Numbered from the stretch's first letter, positions 36,215-45,657 are shown. The stretch: 64,000 nucleotides of DNA from Vibrio cyclitrophicus (GCA_023206055.1 CP065367.1:1054001-1118000); one strand, 5' to 3'. The notes: generated by a model not told the origin, from the sequence alone. Translations and numbers: made by a program.

Positions 36215-38569
36215 TTATTGTTCTAGGTACTTAACACGAACTTCTTTGATTTTGCCGTCAAATTTGAACGGCATCTCATCATAATAAGCTTGTGATACTG
36301 GCGAGCCTAAATCAGAGCCAATATCAAACCCATCATTGAATGAGAAGAACGAAGGCGCTGTTTTTGGAACCACACCAGAGGCGAACGTTTCACCATTCAC
36401 CTTGATGGTGATATCGAAAGGCGTAAACGGCCCCGGCTTAGTGGCTTTAGATTCAACTTCTATCGTCACTTCACCTTCTGGTAACACTTTCTCAGATTGG
36501 ATATGTGTGTGTTCCATCAAAAACAGGTTGTACTCATAGTTAAGCTTTCCGTCTTTCACGTACACCGTCATACCACCTGAGAATGCACCGACCGCGTAGA
36601 GCACACCATTCGTATCAGGAGTAACCACCGCATCAAACTCGACGAGCGTAGAACGGTTGCCGACTTTTGGTGCTGCAATTTCAGGGATTCTGGTGATTTC
36701 ATCAGGATACGTCCATTGCGTATATTTACTCTCTGGCGCATCTTGCGGGCTGTGTGCTGCAGTAGACCATAATGATCCACCAATCGGGAAGGCTTTGTTA
36801 TCCTGCGCTTCTTGCTTGAAAATCGCCTTCATTTCTTCCAGTTTTTCAGGGTACTTATCAGCCAGATCAACCGCTTGAGACCAGTCCTCATCAATGTGGT
36901 ATAGCTCCCATTTATCCGTCTCAGGACTCCACTCTCTAAAACCTTCGGGCATACCTTGGACCCAAGGAGCTCTTGGCCTAAACGCACTCGCAAACCAACC
37001 ATCATGATAGATACCGCGACTACCTAAGATCTCAAAGTATTGGGTTTTCTTCTGCCCTTTCACATCCGCATCGTCAAACGAATAAGTCATGCTTTTACCA
37101 TCGATTTCATCTTGAACATGACCGTTGACCACTTTAGGTGGTGTAATGTCTAAAATGTCGTAGATAGTAGGCGCGATGTCGTTAACGTGATGGAATTGCG
37201 AGCGTGGCGTCGCATCGGGTTCAATTTTCGCTGGCCAACGCACCGCAAGAGGTTGACGTGTCCCACCAAAATGAGCCGCAACTAACTTGGTTGATTTATA
37301 AGGTGAGCTGCCTGCCCAAGCCCATGCTGCATGCGCCATGTTTTCAAATTTAGGACCGCCTAACTCATCAATTGAACCGACCTTGTTCATCGCTTCAATT
37401 TGTTGCTTTGTCGTGGTTGGAATGGCGTTTTGAGCGAGCAATTCAGCAAGCGTGCCGTTTTGCCCTTCCGATGACGCGCCATTGTCACCCCACAAGTAGA
37501 AGAAGACAGTGTTGTCTTTGTAGCCAAGCTCATCGATTTCATCGACCAAACGACCAACCTGAGCGTCGGTATGCTCAATGAAGCCGGCGTACACTTCCAT
37601 TAAACGTGCTTGGAATGCTTTTTCATCTTCAGGTACATCGTCCCACGCAGGCATACTTTCTGGCCTTGGTGTTAGCTGCGCGTTTTCAGGAATCCAGCCC
37701 ATTTTCTTGGCTTTTTCGTATACGTCTTTTCTGTATTCATCCCAACCAGCGTCGAATTTGCCCTTGTACTTATCAGCCCATTCTTTGGTTACATGGTGAG
37801 GGCCGTGTGCCGCACCACTAGACCAATACATCATGAAAGGTTTGTCAGGCTGCAAAGACTTGTGCTGACGCATCCATTTGATCGCTTGATCCGCAAGATC
37901 TTCACTCATGTGATAGCCTTCGCGGTGGATTTTTTCTGGATCAACAAACGTGGTGTTTTCCACCATAGTCGGTTCATATTGAGATGCACCAGCACCAACA
38001 AACCCATAGAAATATTCAAAACCATAACCCGTAGGCCAATTATCAAAAGGCCCCGCAGCTGTGGAATCTAACGGGTGAGTGTTGTGCCATTTACCAAAAG
38101 CAGAGGTTGAATAACCGTAGTTTTTAAGTACTTCAGGAAAGGTCGCACTGGTTTTCGGGATCACCCCTGCGTAACCATCCCAATCGTTAGCATATTCCGC
38201 AATAACACCTGCTCCAACACGGTGATGGTTTCGACCAGTAAGCAATGAAGCTCGTGTAGGCGAACACATCGCTGTCGAGTGGAAACGGTTGTAGGAAATA
38301 CCTTCACCAGAGATTTCATCTAATGTAGGCGTATCGATTGGACCGCCGTAAGTCGACGTTTGGCCAGGACCTACATCATCGATCATCACGATGACGATAT
38401 TAGGAGCATCTTCAGGTAAATGGTTGGAAATAGGACGCTTGTTATGAGTAGATTCAGCAAGAGTATGTTTGGCCACCGAGGTCGATGGCTGACTAGGAAA
38501 CGGTAAGACCTCTTGTGCGACAGAACCCGCAGCAAAACAAGACATCATGATGGCACTAAGCTTTTTCAT
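36215..38569 (-). CDS. periplasmic type I (Cys-type) arylsulfatase
   Basis: 784 residues. A signal peptide covers residues 1-19 (cleavage near SVAQ). The formylglycine site is C102 in MCSPTRASLLTGR, the Cys-type consensus C-x-P-x-R. Metal ligands appear in VIVMIDDVG (D64, D65) and in FFYLWGDNGASSEG; KWHNTH gives the Lys/His pair. The sulfatase fold ends near residue 600 and a beta-rich C-terminal domain of about 170 residues follows. It removes sulfate esters after Cys oxidation by the maturase encoded 1.1 kb upstream. Substrate unassigned; an algal or animal sulfated glycan is plausible. Confidence 0.9.
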   Translation of the reverse strand: MKKLSAIMMSCFAAGSVAQEVLPFPSQPSTSVAKHTLAESTHNKRPISNHLPEDAPNIVIVMIDDVGPGQTSTYGGPIDTPTLDEISGEGISYNRFHSTAMCSPTRASLLTGRNHHRVGAGVIAEYANDWDGYAGVIPKTSATFPEVLKNYGYSTSAFGKWHNTHPLDSTAAGPFDNWPTGYGFEYFYGFVGAGASQYEPTMVENTTFVDPEKIHREGYHMSEDLADQAIKWMRQHKSLQPDKPFMMYWSSGAAHGPHHVTKEWADKYKGKFDAGWDEYRKDVYEKAKKMGWIPENAQLTPRPESMPAWDDVPEDEKAFQARLMEVYAGFIEHTDAQVGRLVDEIDELGYKDNTVFFYLWGDNGASSEGQNGTLAELLAQNAIPTTTKQQIEAMNKVGSIDELGGPKFENMAHAAWAWAGSSPYKSTKLVAAHFGGTRQPLAVRWPAKIEPDATPRSQFHHVNDIAPTIYDILDITPPKVVNGHVQDEIDGKSMTYSFDDADVKGQKKTQYFEILGSRGIYHDGWFASAFRPRAPWVQGMPEGFREWSPETDKWELYHIDEDWSQAVDLADKYPEKLEEMKAIFKQEAQDNKAFPIGGSLWSTAAHSPQDAPESKYTQWTYPDEITRIPEIAAPKVGNRSTLVEFDAVVTPDTNGVLYAVGAFSGGMTVYVKDGKLNYEYNLFLMEHTHIQSEKVLPEGEVTIEVESKATKPGPFTPFDITIKVNGETFASGVVPKTAPSFFSFNDGFDIGSDLGSPVSQAYYDEMPFKFDGKIKEVRVKYLEQ

Positions 38570-38778
38570 TCGGACACCTTTGAGAACAGGAATTAACTCC
38601 GGTCTACCTGTTGTGCTAAAGACATCCGTATACCGTCATTTAGCGAAGCAAAATAGATCAGAGATGTAAAACTCAATGGCGAGGGGTCAAAGAAAATAGC
38701 CTCAGCACCAATGTAGTTTTTCAGTGCTAAGGTTATTCAAAAGGGGGATATGCAGGTAGAGCGTGGCGTTTATATCAG
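38570..38778. other. sulfatase upstream region
   Basis: Gap between the LysR gene and the sulfatase. It must contain a sulfatase promoter unless the gene is read from the maturase-regulator transcript. No terminator was seen after the LysR gene, so read-through is possible. Confidence 0.4.
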
Positions 38779-38797
38779 CAATAAGTGGGGTTTATAG
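38779..38797. promoter_or_regulatory. candidate LysR operator, partial palindrome
   Basis: CAATAAGTGGGGTTTATAG matches the palindromes upstream of the maturase and in the relic region at 15-16 of 19 positions, including the whole right half GGGGTTTATAG of the relic copy. It lies about 210 nt before the sulfatase start, just after the LysR stop. Confidence 0.45.
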
Positions 38798-38799
38798 TA

Positions 38800-39645
38800 C
38801 TAATCCGCGCATCCTAGGTGTGCTCGAATAGTTTCTCTAACTTTTATGTGGTTTTCTGTTTTTTGATAGCGTCGATGGTAAGCCAGACAGTATTCCAATG
38901 GCTTATGCTCTATCGGGTTTTCCAGTACTTGAAAATTTAAACGCTCTTGCCAATTGAGTGCAAGATGTCGAGGTACGATCGCAACTCTATCGCTGATGGT
39001 GACATCAAGCAGCATCGCTGAAATTGAATGGGTCTTGCATTGGATATTCCTACTTTTTGGACTTTCCAAGCGAATATGTTCGAATCCATCCATTCCTTTC
39101 CATTGGGTGGCTAATGCGACATGCCCCTCTTCATAGAATTGATTCCGTGAAATATGATCATGAATTCTTGGATGGTCACGACGACACACAACAACTGTTG
39201 ACTCGCTGAATAACGGCTCAGTGACAATGGAGTGGTCTTTGACCATAAATATACCCACGGCTAAATCGACAGATAACGATTTAAGTTGGTGCAGCAGTAT
39301 TTCCTGATCTAATGGAGTATGTTCTATCATCATTGACGGTAGAACGGGCAAATCCAATGCCAGCGCCTCGTTCACATAAACCGAATAAGTAAAACGCTCA
39401 CTCAAGGCATTTTGTATTTCATCAAACCCAACGCGAAATCGAGTGGCTAAACGAATGGCCATCGCGGTCGGTTTCATTGTCCGCCCCTCTCGATAAAACA
39501 GGGGCTCACCAATCTCTTGTTCCATTCGCTTTATAGATGCACTCACCGCTGGTTGCGTGATACCTATGGTTTCAGAGGCTTTGGTATAAGAGTGATACTG
39601 GTAAACTTCTAAGAATACTTTTATCAAATTCAGATCAAAATCCAT
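38800..39645 (-). CDS. LysR-family regulator of the sulfatase locus
   Basis: 281 residues. DNA-binding domain at the N terminus (VYQYHSYTKASETIGITQPAVSASIKRMEQEIGE); effector domain after about residue 90. It starts 3 nt after the maturase stop, so both come from one transcript, and the sulfatase follows 230 nt later on the same strand. This linkage makes control of sulfatase and maturase the natural inference. The inducer is unknown. Confidence 0.85.
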   Translation of the reverse strand: MDFDLNLIKVFLEVYQYHSYTKASETIGITQPAVSASIKRMEQEIGEPLFYREGRTMKPTAMAIRLATRFRVGFDEIQNALSERFTYSVYVNEALALDLPVLPSMMIEHTPLDQEILLHQLKSLSVDLAVGIFMVKDHSIVTEPLFSESTVVVCRRDHPRIHDHISRNQFYEEGHVALATQWKGMDGFEHIRLESPKSRNIQCKTHSISAMLLDVTISDRVAIVPRHLALNWQERLNFQVLENPIEHKPLEYCLAYHRRYQKTENHIKVRETIRAHLGCAD

Positions 39646-39648
39646 GGT

Positions 39649-40974
39649 TTACCTTCTTACTCCGCAGCAATGTTTGTATTTTATACCACTTCCACAAGAG
39701 CAAGATTGATTACGACCAATGGTCACCGAGCTTTTGCTTACAACTGCTGTCAGCTTCACATCTTGATAAGCCAATGCCCACATGATTTCATCAGCAAAAC
39801 GACCTACAGATAATAGCCTACGCATTTCTTTCATGTATTGAGCACTGTACTCGAAGAATTTTTTATAGCCTTGGCAAAAATAGTTATGCCCTGGATGTCC
39901 GCTTGAACTACGTTCAAAACGATGTTTTGGACACCCTCCATTGCAGGCAAACTGAAATGGGCATTTTTTACAGTCGGGAGTCAATGTTGTTTGTTTTTGT
40001 AGACCGAATTCAATGGCTTGCTGGCTGTTATTGCATTCAGAAATCGATTTATGATGAATATTGCCCAAACGATGTTCAGGGTATACATAATGGTCGCAAT
40101 TGTATAAGTCCCCGTTCGCCTCAAGAGCAAAAGCATGACCACAACGTTCAGTAAAATGACACATTCCAGACTGCTGTCCGCACCAAGCACTTAACGTACT
40201 ATCAAACATATTCACAAAAATGGATCCCACATCTTTGCGTACCCATACATCAAAAATGTCACAAAGAAATTCGCCATAGGCTAACGAAGGCACCGACCAT
40301 GACGTCACTTCCGCTAAAGGCTCATCGGGTAAGACAAGTTTTAAATCCGTTTGAGAACATGTTTGCTTCGTTCGCTCGACCAACGGAATAAACTGAATAT
40401 ACGTTGAACCAATCTCTTTCAAATGCTGATACACCCGCTTTGGATGTTTCACATTTTCATTATTGACGACGGTAAGCGTATTAAACTCAACACCATGCTT
40501 TTTTAACAATTCGATACCTTGCATAACTTGAGCATGTGTTTGTTTACCCGAGCGGGTGACTCGGTAAGCATCGTGTAGATCTTGTGGCCCATCAATGGAC
40601 ACACCGACTAAAAAGTGATGTTTTTTGAAAAACTCACACCAAGCATCGTTAAGCAAAATGCCGTTGGTTTGAAAGGTGTGTTCAAGTTTTTTTCCCTTTC
40701 CGTACTGTTCACATAACTGCATGGCTTTTTCAAAAAACGCGAGCCCCATCATTGTTGGCTCACCGCCCTGCCAAGTAAATTGAACATGGTTGTTGCTTTG
40801 AGCTTCAATGGTCTGCTTTATATAGGAACTTAGCGTGTCATCACTCATTCGCCAGTTTGTTTGACGTTCAGGATAGAGTTGGTGTTTTTCAAGATAGAAA
40901 CAGTAACTGCAATCAAGATTACAGACAGAGCCGGTCGGCTTGGCCATTACGTGACAATTGTGAGGTGCTTGCAT
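39649..40974 (-). CDS. radical SAM sulfatase maturase (anSME) with C-terminal SEC-C motif
   Basis: 441 residues. Radical SAM cluster Cys18-x3-Cys22-x2-Cys25 (CNLDCSYCFYLEKH), glycine-rich FTWQGGEPTMMGL, and SPASM-domain cysteines (CGHAFALEANGDLYNCDHYVYPEHRLGNIH read in two parts, CKKCPFQFACNGGCPKHRF) for two extra iron-sulfur clusters. The end, SCSCGSGIKYKHCCG, is a SEC-C zinc-binding motif beyond the usual anSME domain set. The enzyme oxidises the sulfatase Cys to formylglycine in the cytosol before export. Its 5' end is duplicated as a decayed fragment near 42.6-42.8 kb. Confidence 0.9.
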   Translation of the reverse strand: MQAPHNCHVMAKPTGSVCNLDCSYCFYLEKHQLYPERQTNWRMSDDTLSSYIKQTIEAQSNNHVQFTWQGGEPTMMGLAFFEKAMQLCEQYGKGKKLEHTFQTNGILLNDAWCEFFKKHHFLVGVSIDGPQDLHDAYRVTRSGKQTHAQVMQGIELLKKHGVEFNTLTVVNNENVKHPKRVYQHLKEIGSTYIQFIPLVERTKQTCSQTDLKLVLPDEPLAEVTSWSVPSLAYGEFLCDIFDVWVRKDVGSIFVNMFDSTLSAWCGQQSGMCHFTERCGHAFALEANGDLYNCDHYVYPEHRLGNIHHKSISECNNSQQAIEFGLQKQTTLTPDCKKCPFQFACNGGCPKHRFERSSSGHPGHNYFCQGYKKFFEYSAQYMKEMRRLLSVGRFADEIMWALAYQDVKLTAVVSKSSVTIGRNQSCSCGSGIKYKHCCGVRR

Positions 40975-41092
40975 GAGTGAACCTTATAGTCAGCCCATCC
41001 ATTGTGGCTAATTAGTGAGAAGCGTCCATAAGCGTGTATCACCATTCTATAGGTTCAGTTTCTGGCTAAATAGTCGGTGGTGGTTACATTTA

Positions 41093-41111
41093 CTATAAAC
41101 AGGATTTATAG
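41093..41111. promoter_or_regulatory. palindromic operator candidate upstream of the maturase
   Basis: CTATAAA-CAGGA-TTTATAG, perfect 7-bp arms, 119 nt before the maturase start. The same element occurs in the relic region and, partly, before the sulfatase, which points to the local LysR protein. The rest of the 297-nt gap to fadL shows no terminator or reading frame. Confidence 0.55.
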
Positions 41112-41271
41112 TTCATGCCTCTGAATAGCTAAAATCCACGACCACCGACAAATATCGACACATTTTAGTGATTAACCAAAGCCTTCTTCTGCTCTCTACT
41201 CTTATATTCTTCTGCTTTGGTTCTGGGTGAGTTTAAAGTGTATAACTCGGCATCTAGGCTTGTTAAACGAA

Positions 41272-42405
41272 TCAGTGACGATAAGAAAGAGTCACAAAGT
41301 GAATACGGTTATCTTCATAACTTCCTGTAGGCTGGAGCGTCACGTTGTCGGCTGTGATATCCGCGGTTCCATTATTTTGATATTGATACGCTAAACCTAA
41401 CTTGTTGCCAGATTCAAGCTCATACTCACTACCAAACCCAATGCGCCATTGCTGGTCAACGGGCAGTAGTACGTCTCGCTCATTCTCGTTCACTGGAGAA
41501 GAGTCGTAGCTAGCGCCACCATAAATCGTAAACTTATCCATCTTATGCGCTGCGCCAACGCCTACAGAATAGGTCCATGTATATTTGTCGTCATAATCTT
41601 CCCAGTTTTCAAACTTAGCGTTAACCATTAAATCGGTTTGTTTGGAAAGAGCATGCTTAAGCCCCAAGTCGATACTAGTAACCCAAGATAAATTCGCGGT
41701 TGGATTCACATCTAGCGACGTTTCAATATCAATTTCATGGTCTGTTTTATGGCGATATTGCAGACCCAAGTGTATATTGTCGCTCAACGTGTAGTGCGAG
41801 CTCAGAGCAAAAGAAGGAGCAACACTGTTACCGGTAGCAAGTTCTTCCAATTGAGTGTTCACGCCACCAACGACGTCTATTTTCATGTATTGAAGAATCA
41901 AAGAACCGCCAAGGGAGAGCTTGTCTGTAACTTGATATGAAACACCAGTTGTAATATCGACGACAGTAATAGCGTTCTCTGAAATGACATTGATTGGATT
42001 AGCGCCGACACCATTGCTATATTCAGCACCTAAGCCACCCGCGGAATGAAGACTAATTCCAAGTACCGCTTTCTTATTCACTCTTTTAGCATAAGAGGCG
42101 TGAGGTGCGATTAATCCCTTTGAGGCTTCAGTGCTCTCTCCTGAATCATCACGAGTGAACTGGTTGAATACATTGATATACTGAGCGCCCGAAACATACG
42201 AGCGATCTTCAATGCCAGAAAGTGCAGCAGCATTTGAGATTGTTGCAGAAGAGTCAGAACTGTTTGTAACGTTGGCGGCCCCTGCTGTTGCAACGCTTTT
42301 GGTTGTCGCTATTTGAGACATGCTTAAGCCAGCACTATTGACCCAAAAGGGGGTAAGAGTGGCACATGCAACCACAACATTGAGAGCGACTTGCGTCATC
42401 TTCAT
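41272..42405 (-). CDS. FadL/OmpP1-family outer-membrane transporter
   Basis: 377 residues. A signal peptide ends near residue 25 (FWVNSAG), and the mature protein begins GLSMSQIATTKSVATAGAAN with the Asn-rich N-terminal plug typical of FadL-type channels (SSATISNAAALSGI). The barrel strands follow, and the chain ends HFVTLSYRH; the last residue is His rather than the usual Phe. FadL-type proteins pass hydrophobic compounds such as fatty acids or aromatics through the outer membrane. It shares strand with the sulfatase-maturase genes but has its own upstream region. Confidence 0.85.
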   Translation of the reverse strand: MKMTQVALNVVVACATLTPFWVNSAGLSMSQIATTKSVATAGAANVTNSSDSSATISNAAALSGIEDRSYVSGAQYINVFNQFTRDDSGESTEASKGLIAPHASYAKRVNKKAVLGISLHSAGGLGAEYSNGVGANPINVISENAITVVDITTGVSYQVTDKLSLGGSLILQYMKIDVVGGVNTQLEELATGNSVAPSFALSSHYTLSDNIHLGLQYRHKTDHEIDIETSLDVNPTANLSWVTSIDLGLKHALSKQTDLMVNAKFENWEDYDDKYTWTYSVGVGAAHKMDKFTIYGGASYDSSPVNENERDVLLPVDQQWRIGFGSEYELESGNKLGLAYQYQNNGTADITADNVTLQPTGSYEDNRIHFVTLSYRH

Positions 42406-42547
42406 TTTATAGATTCCTTAGGATGTTTCGAGAGAATTTTTCGGCGTATTGCACACATGCAACAAGCCCACACTTGAACCATTCGCAATAAAAGCTAGAG
42501 CGTTCAAGTAATTAGTAATTAAGTGGCGCCCGAACCTTTCTTGTCAT

Positions 42548-42860
42548 TCAACTCAGCCACAAACTCAATATTGTCTTGGATTTCGTTTAACTTAGACCAA
42601 TTTCACTTGTAGATTTTCGATGCCCCGATTCATATCCGCATTTAACGTGTCATCACTCACTTAACAATTGATTGGGTGTCCAGGACAGAGTTGGTGTGTT
42701 TCGAAATAGAAAAGGGAGTTGCAACCAAAATGACAAACAGAACCCGTCGACCTGGCCATTAATGAAAACGGTCCATATAAGTGTGTTCCACTATTCTATA
42801 GGTTCAGTTTTGGTCTAAATAGTTGGTGGGGATTACATTTGCTATAAACGGGGTTTATAG
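42548..42860 (-). pseudogene. decayed fragments of the HlyD-type and maturase genes
   Basis: From about 42548 to 42595 the sequence matches an internal part of the HlyD-type gene near 35226-35273 (TTCAACTCAGCCA and TTGTCTTG blocks in the same order). From about 42600 to 42860 it matches the 5' end and upstream region of the maturase gene (about 40795-41111): shared blocks include CGTGTCATCACTCA, AGAGTTGGTGT, TTGGCCATTA-like, ATTCTATAGGTTCAGTTT and the CTATAAA palindrome. About 70 nt containing the start codon are lost, so it cannot be expressed. Orientation and order equal those of the live genes. Confidence 0.75.
42842..42860. promoter_or_regulatory. palindromic operator copy in the relic region
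   Basis: CTATAAA-CGGGG-TTTATAG keeps perfect 7-bp arms although the surrounding copy has decayed. It lies about 440 nt upstream of fadL. Confidence 0.45.
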
Positions 42861-43011
42861 TTAAACCTTACGGCATCGTCTTTATACGATTTATATTTAG
42901 TGTGATATTAAGCGTACGCTTTTAGGTAGCAGGTACGCGACTTTGACGACTTGATAGCTATATCAGAAGATCTTGTCATGCTAGTTGCTCACCATGCGAG
43001 ATCAGCTCGGG
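42861..43011. other. intergenic stretch before the AraC gene
   Basis: No gene, repeat or clear terminator could be recognised between the relic and the AraC stop codon. The 142 nt between fadL and the relic likewise hold only the fadL promoter region. Confidence 0.4.
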
Positions 43012-43800
43012 TTACAACAAACGGTTCTTATACTGTTCTGGCGTTTGGTTCGCGTAACGTTTGAACATGGTGATAAAAGGGCTTGCTTGGTTGTAACCCA
43101 ATGTCAGAGCGACCTCTTTAACCGATTGGCCGTTTCTCAACAAGTCCATTGAATAGAGGTACCGCACTCGCAGTCGCCACTCTGTAAAGCTCATCCCAAG
43201 CTCGGCCTGGCAGTGGCGAGAAAGGGTTCTTTCCGTGGTGTGGACACGCTCAGCCCAATCTTTCAGTGTCACTTCATCGGTTGGGTTTTCTTCAACAGAA
43301 GCCAGTATAGGCGCTAGGTACTTATTGTCAGTTGAAGGCAAGAAGTGGTGTTCAACTTCACGCTGTGCAAGTTGGTCGAGTAGTACCTGAACAAGCCTTT
43401 GATCTTGTTCTGTTTCCGCAACATTGATCCCACGATCGCGAAAATCATCAATAATCGAAGACACAATCGGCGTGATCTTTATAAGGCTAGTTTTATCTGG
43501 AAGGTGTTGCGTTAGCTCTGGGGCGATATTTAGCGAACAGTAGTCCAAAGGCTTACGGTTATAACTGCAATGCATCACTCCGGCCGGTACCCAAATTGCC
43601 AAATGCGGTGGCGCTAGAAATCGGGTGCTTTCCGCTTCCATCTCTAATATACCGCCACTGATCAATTGAACCTGTCCCCATGAGTGGCTATGAACTCGAG
43701 TTTCAGTGTTCGAAAGAAACGCTTCAAAATTCATAAATACGTTGGATGGTGCCTTATCAATTGATAAGGATGGATGAAGGTTTCTGGACTGTTTTTTCAA
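43012..43800 (-). CDS. AraC-family regulator with cupin-type sensor domain
   Basis: 262 residues. An N-terminal cupin-like domain (about 20-115; HSHSWGQVQLISGG, LAIWVPAGVMHCS) precedes two helix-turn-helix units (VTLKDWAERVHTTERTLSRHCQAELG and SVKEVALTLGYNQASPFITMFKRYANQTPEQYK). It is divergent from a DMT exporter gene with about 100 nt between starts, the usual layout for an exporter and its activator. Confidence 0.85.
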   Translation of the reverse strand: MKKQSRNLHPSLSIDKAPSNVFMNFEAFLSNTETRVHSHSWGQVQLISGGILEMEAESTRFLAPPHLAIWVPAGVMHCSYNRKPLDYCSLNIAPELTQHLPDKTSLIKITPIVSSIIDDFRDRGINVAETEQDQRLVQVLLDQLAQREVEHHFLPSTDNKYLAPILASVEENPTDEVTLKDWAERVHTTERTLSRHCQAELGMSFTEWRLRVRYLYSMDLLRNGQSVKEVALTLGYNQASPFITMFKRYANQTPEQYKNRLL

Positions 43801-43898
43801 ACTTGTCTTCCTATCGCGCCTGATGTCTTTCTAAAGATACTTGTAAGTATAACGACCTGTCAAACTAGCCGCATCAACTCATTTGCGACGGAATTCAC

Positions 43899-44792
43899 AT
43901 GCATTATCTCTTACCATTTTTTACAGTCTGTATCTGGGGCGCCAATGCAATCGTCAACAAGCTTGCTGCAAGCACCATAGAACCTAGCGCAATGAGTTTT
44001 TACCGCTGGTTTTTTGCGATGTTAATTCTCACGCCTTTCTGTATTCGCCCAGTCATGAAACAATGGGCTGTCATTAAGCCAAACCTATCGAAATTAGCGT
44101 TCCTCGGCTTTTTGGGTATGGTGTTGAACCAATCTCTAGGTTACTACGCAGGCTTAACCACAACCGCTTCCAACATGGCATTGATCACGTCTTTAGTCCC
44201 GTTGATCAGTGTGTTTCTAAGCGTTCCCTTATTGCACAAGTCCATTTCTAGTTTGAGTATTGTGGGTGGCGTGTTGTCACTGTCAGGCTTAGCTCTGATG
44301 TTAGGTAAAGGCGATCCTTTGTTCTTCATGCATCAAGAATTGACTCAGGGCGATGGCTATATGCTAATTGCGGCCTTTGTTTATGCTTCGTACTGTGTGC
44401 TACTGAAACGCTGGAAAATGCCAATCAGTAGCTGGGTGGTGATTTACATTCAGGGACTGTTTGCTGTCGCGATGCTTACGCCACTTTGGCTTACCAGCGA
44501 ACAGCTTTTACCACCGCAACAAGCGCTCCCATTGATAGCTTACGCCGCGGTTGCCGCTTCAATTTTAGCGCCTTGGATGTGGGTGAAAGCGATTGATACC
44601 ATTGGTGCGGACTCAAGTGCGATGTTTATGAACTTGATGCCAGTTATCGCAATTGTATTAGCTTCCACTTGGCTAGGCGAAGAGATTAATCAGTTCCACA
44701 TTATTGGTGGTGTAATGGTGATTTCGGGTGTCATCCTTGCACAAATCAAAAGAAAACCAAGGCTTGAAGCTCCCCTTCCTCAACAAAGCTAA
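43899..44792 (+). CDS. EamA/DMT-family exporter
   Basis: 297 residues with ten hydrophobic helices in two EamA repeats (FFTVCIWGANAIVNKLAAS; IVLASTWLGEEINQFHIIGG). This is a metabolite exporter in the inner membrane, likely controlled by the divergent AraC protein. The gene ends in its own terminator. Substrate unknown. Confidence 0.85.
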   Translation: MHYLLPFFTVCIWGANAIVNKLAASTIEPSAMSFYRWFFAMLILTPFCIRPVMKQWAVIKPNLSKLAFLGFLGMVLNQSLGYYAGLTTTASNMALITSLVPLISVFLSVPLLHKSISSLSIVGGVLSLSGLALMLGKGDPLFFMHQELTQGDGYMLIAAFVYASYCVLLKRWKMPISSWVVIYIQGLFAVAMLTPLWLTSEQLLPPQQALPLIAYAAVAASILAPWMWVKAIDTIGADSSAMFMNLMPVIAIVLASTWLGEEINQFHIIGGVMVISGVILAQIKRKPRLEAPLPQQS

Positions 44793-44846
44793 ACGCATTA
44801 CCCAACGCTCGCATTAGGGTAAATATTCAAACTTATTTTTCTCACA

Positions 44847-44880
44847 GTGCCTACTCCCGAAGTAGGCACTGTTATTTTAT
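44847..44880 (+). terminator. intrinsic terminator of the DMT gene
   Basis: A perfect 9-bp stem (GTGCCTACT/AGTAGGCAC) with loop CCCGA is followed by a T-rich stretch. It lies 54 nt after the DMT stop, exactly where the truncated binding-protein frame would start. Confidence 0.8.
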
Positions 44881-44891
44881 TCACAAGCCTT

Positions 44892-45539
44892 TCAAATGCT
44901 TTTAATACGCGTCAAGGTGAGCCTGAAGCATACAGCGTGACGCCGAATAATATTCCTGACTACACAGCGCCTTTGTCTGAGTTCAATTCTTTAGACAACG
45001 CGCAACGTTTATCAAAAGCCAAAACACTACTTGCTGACGCTGGATACAACGAGAGCAACCCACTCAAATTCACACTGACTTATAACACCAGTGAGAATCA
45101 CAAAAAGATAGCTATTGCGATTGCATCGATGTGGAAGCCACTTGGCGTAAAAGTTGAGTTAGAGAACATGGAGTGGAAAGCCTATGTTGCAGCGAAGGGA
45201 AGTGGCGACTATCAGCTAGCTCGCTCATGGGCATTTGGTGACTACCCAGAGCCTTCTGCACTGTTAGAGGCGTTCACTTGTGGTCACACGGCAAATGAAA
45301 GTGGCTACTGCAATCCCGATTACGATGAGCTCTTACAGCAAGCAAGTAAAATGGAAGATCAGTCTAAACTCTTTACTTTACATCAGCAGGCTGAGTTGTT
45401 AATTAACGATTCTGCAGCAGTTATGCCTTTATATCATTACAATCACACACGATTAGTGCGAAATACGCTAAAAGGCTTCCCTAACAATAATCCGAAAGGA
45501 AATATCTACGCGAAGGATCTATACTTTTTAAAACAGTAA
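44892..45539 (+). pseudogene. 5'-truncated peptide-binding protein (SBP_bac_5)
   Basis: About 215 residues match the C-terminal third of OppA/DppA-type solute-binding proteins (TRQGEPEAYSVTPNN, LLADAGYNESNPLKFTLTYNTSENHKKIA, PLYHYNHTRLV, NPKGNIYAKDLYFLKQ at the end). Full family members have about 540 residues and a signal peptide; both the signal and the N-terminal two thirds are absent. The open frame reaches upstream only into the DMT terminator hairpin, where a GTG occurs without a Shine-Dalgarno. The remaining frame is undamaged, so the deletion is probably recent. Confidence 0.85.
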
Positions 45540-45657
45540 AAGTGAGCTGATAAGAAAACAACTATAACTACCACTTTGATGGTAATTGAGATACAGTCAC
45601 TTTAACTAAACCGAATCAACAACGGTTAGTTGGCTAACACAAAAAAAAGGTACCGAC

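Noticed and set aside
44847..44891. GTG start for the binding-protein fragment
   Set aside because: It lies in the stem of the DMT terminator, has no Shine-Dalgarno, and the encoded residues do not match the family.
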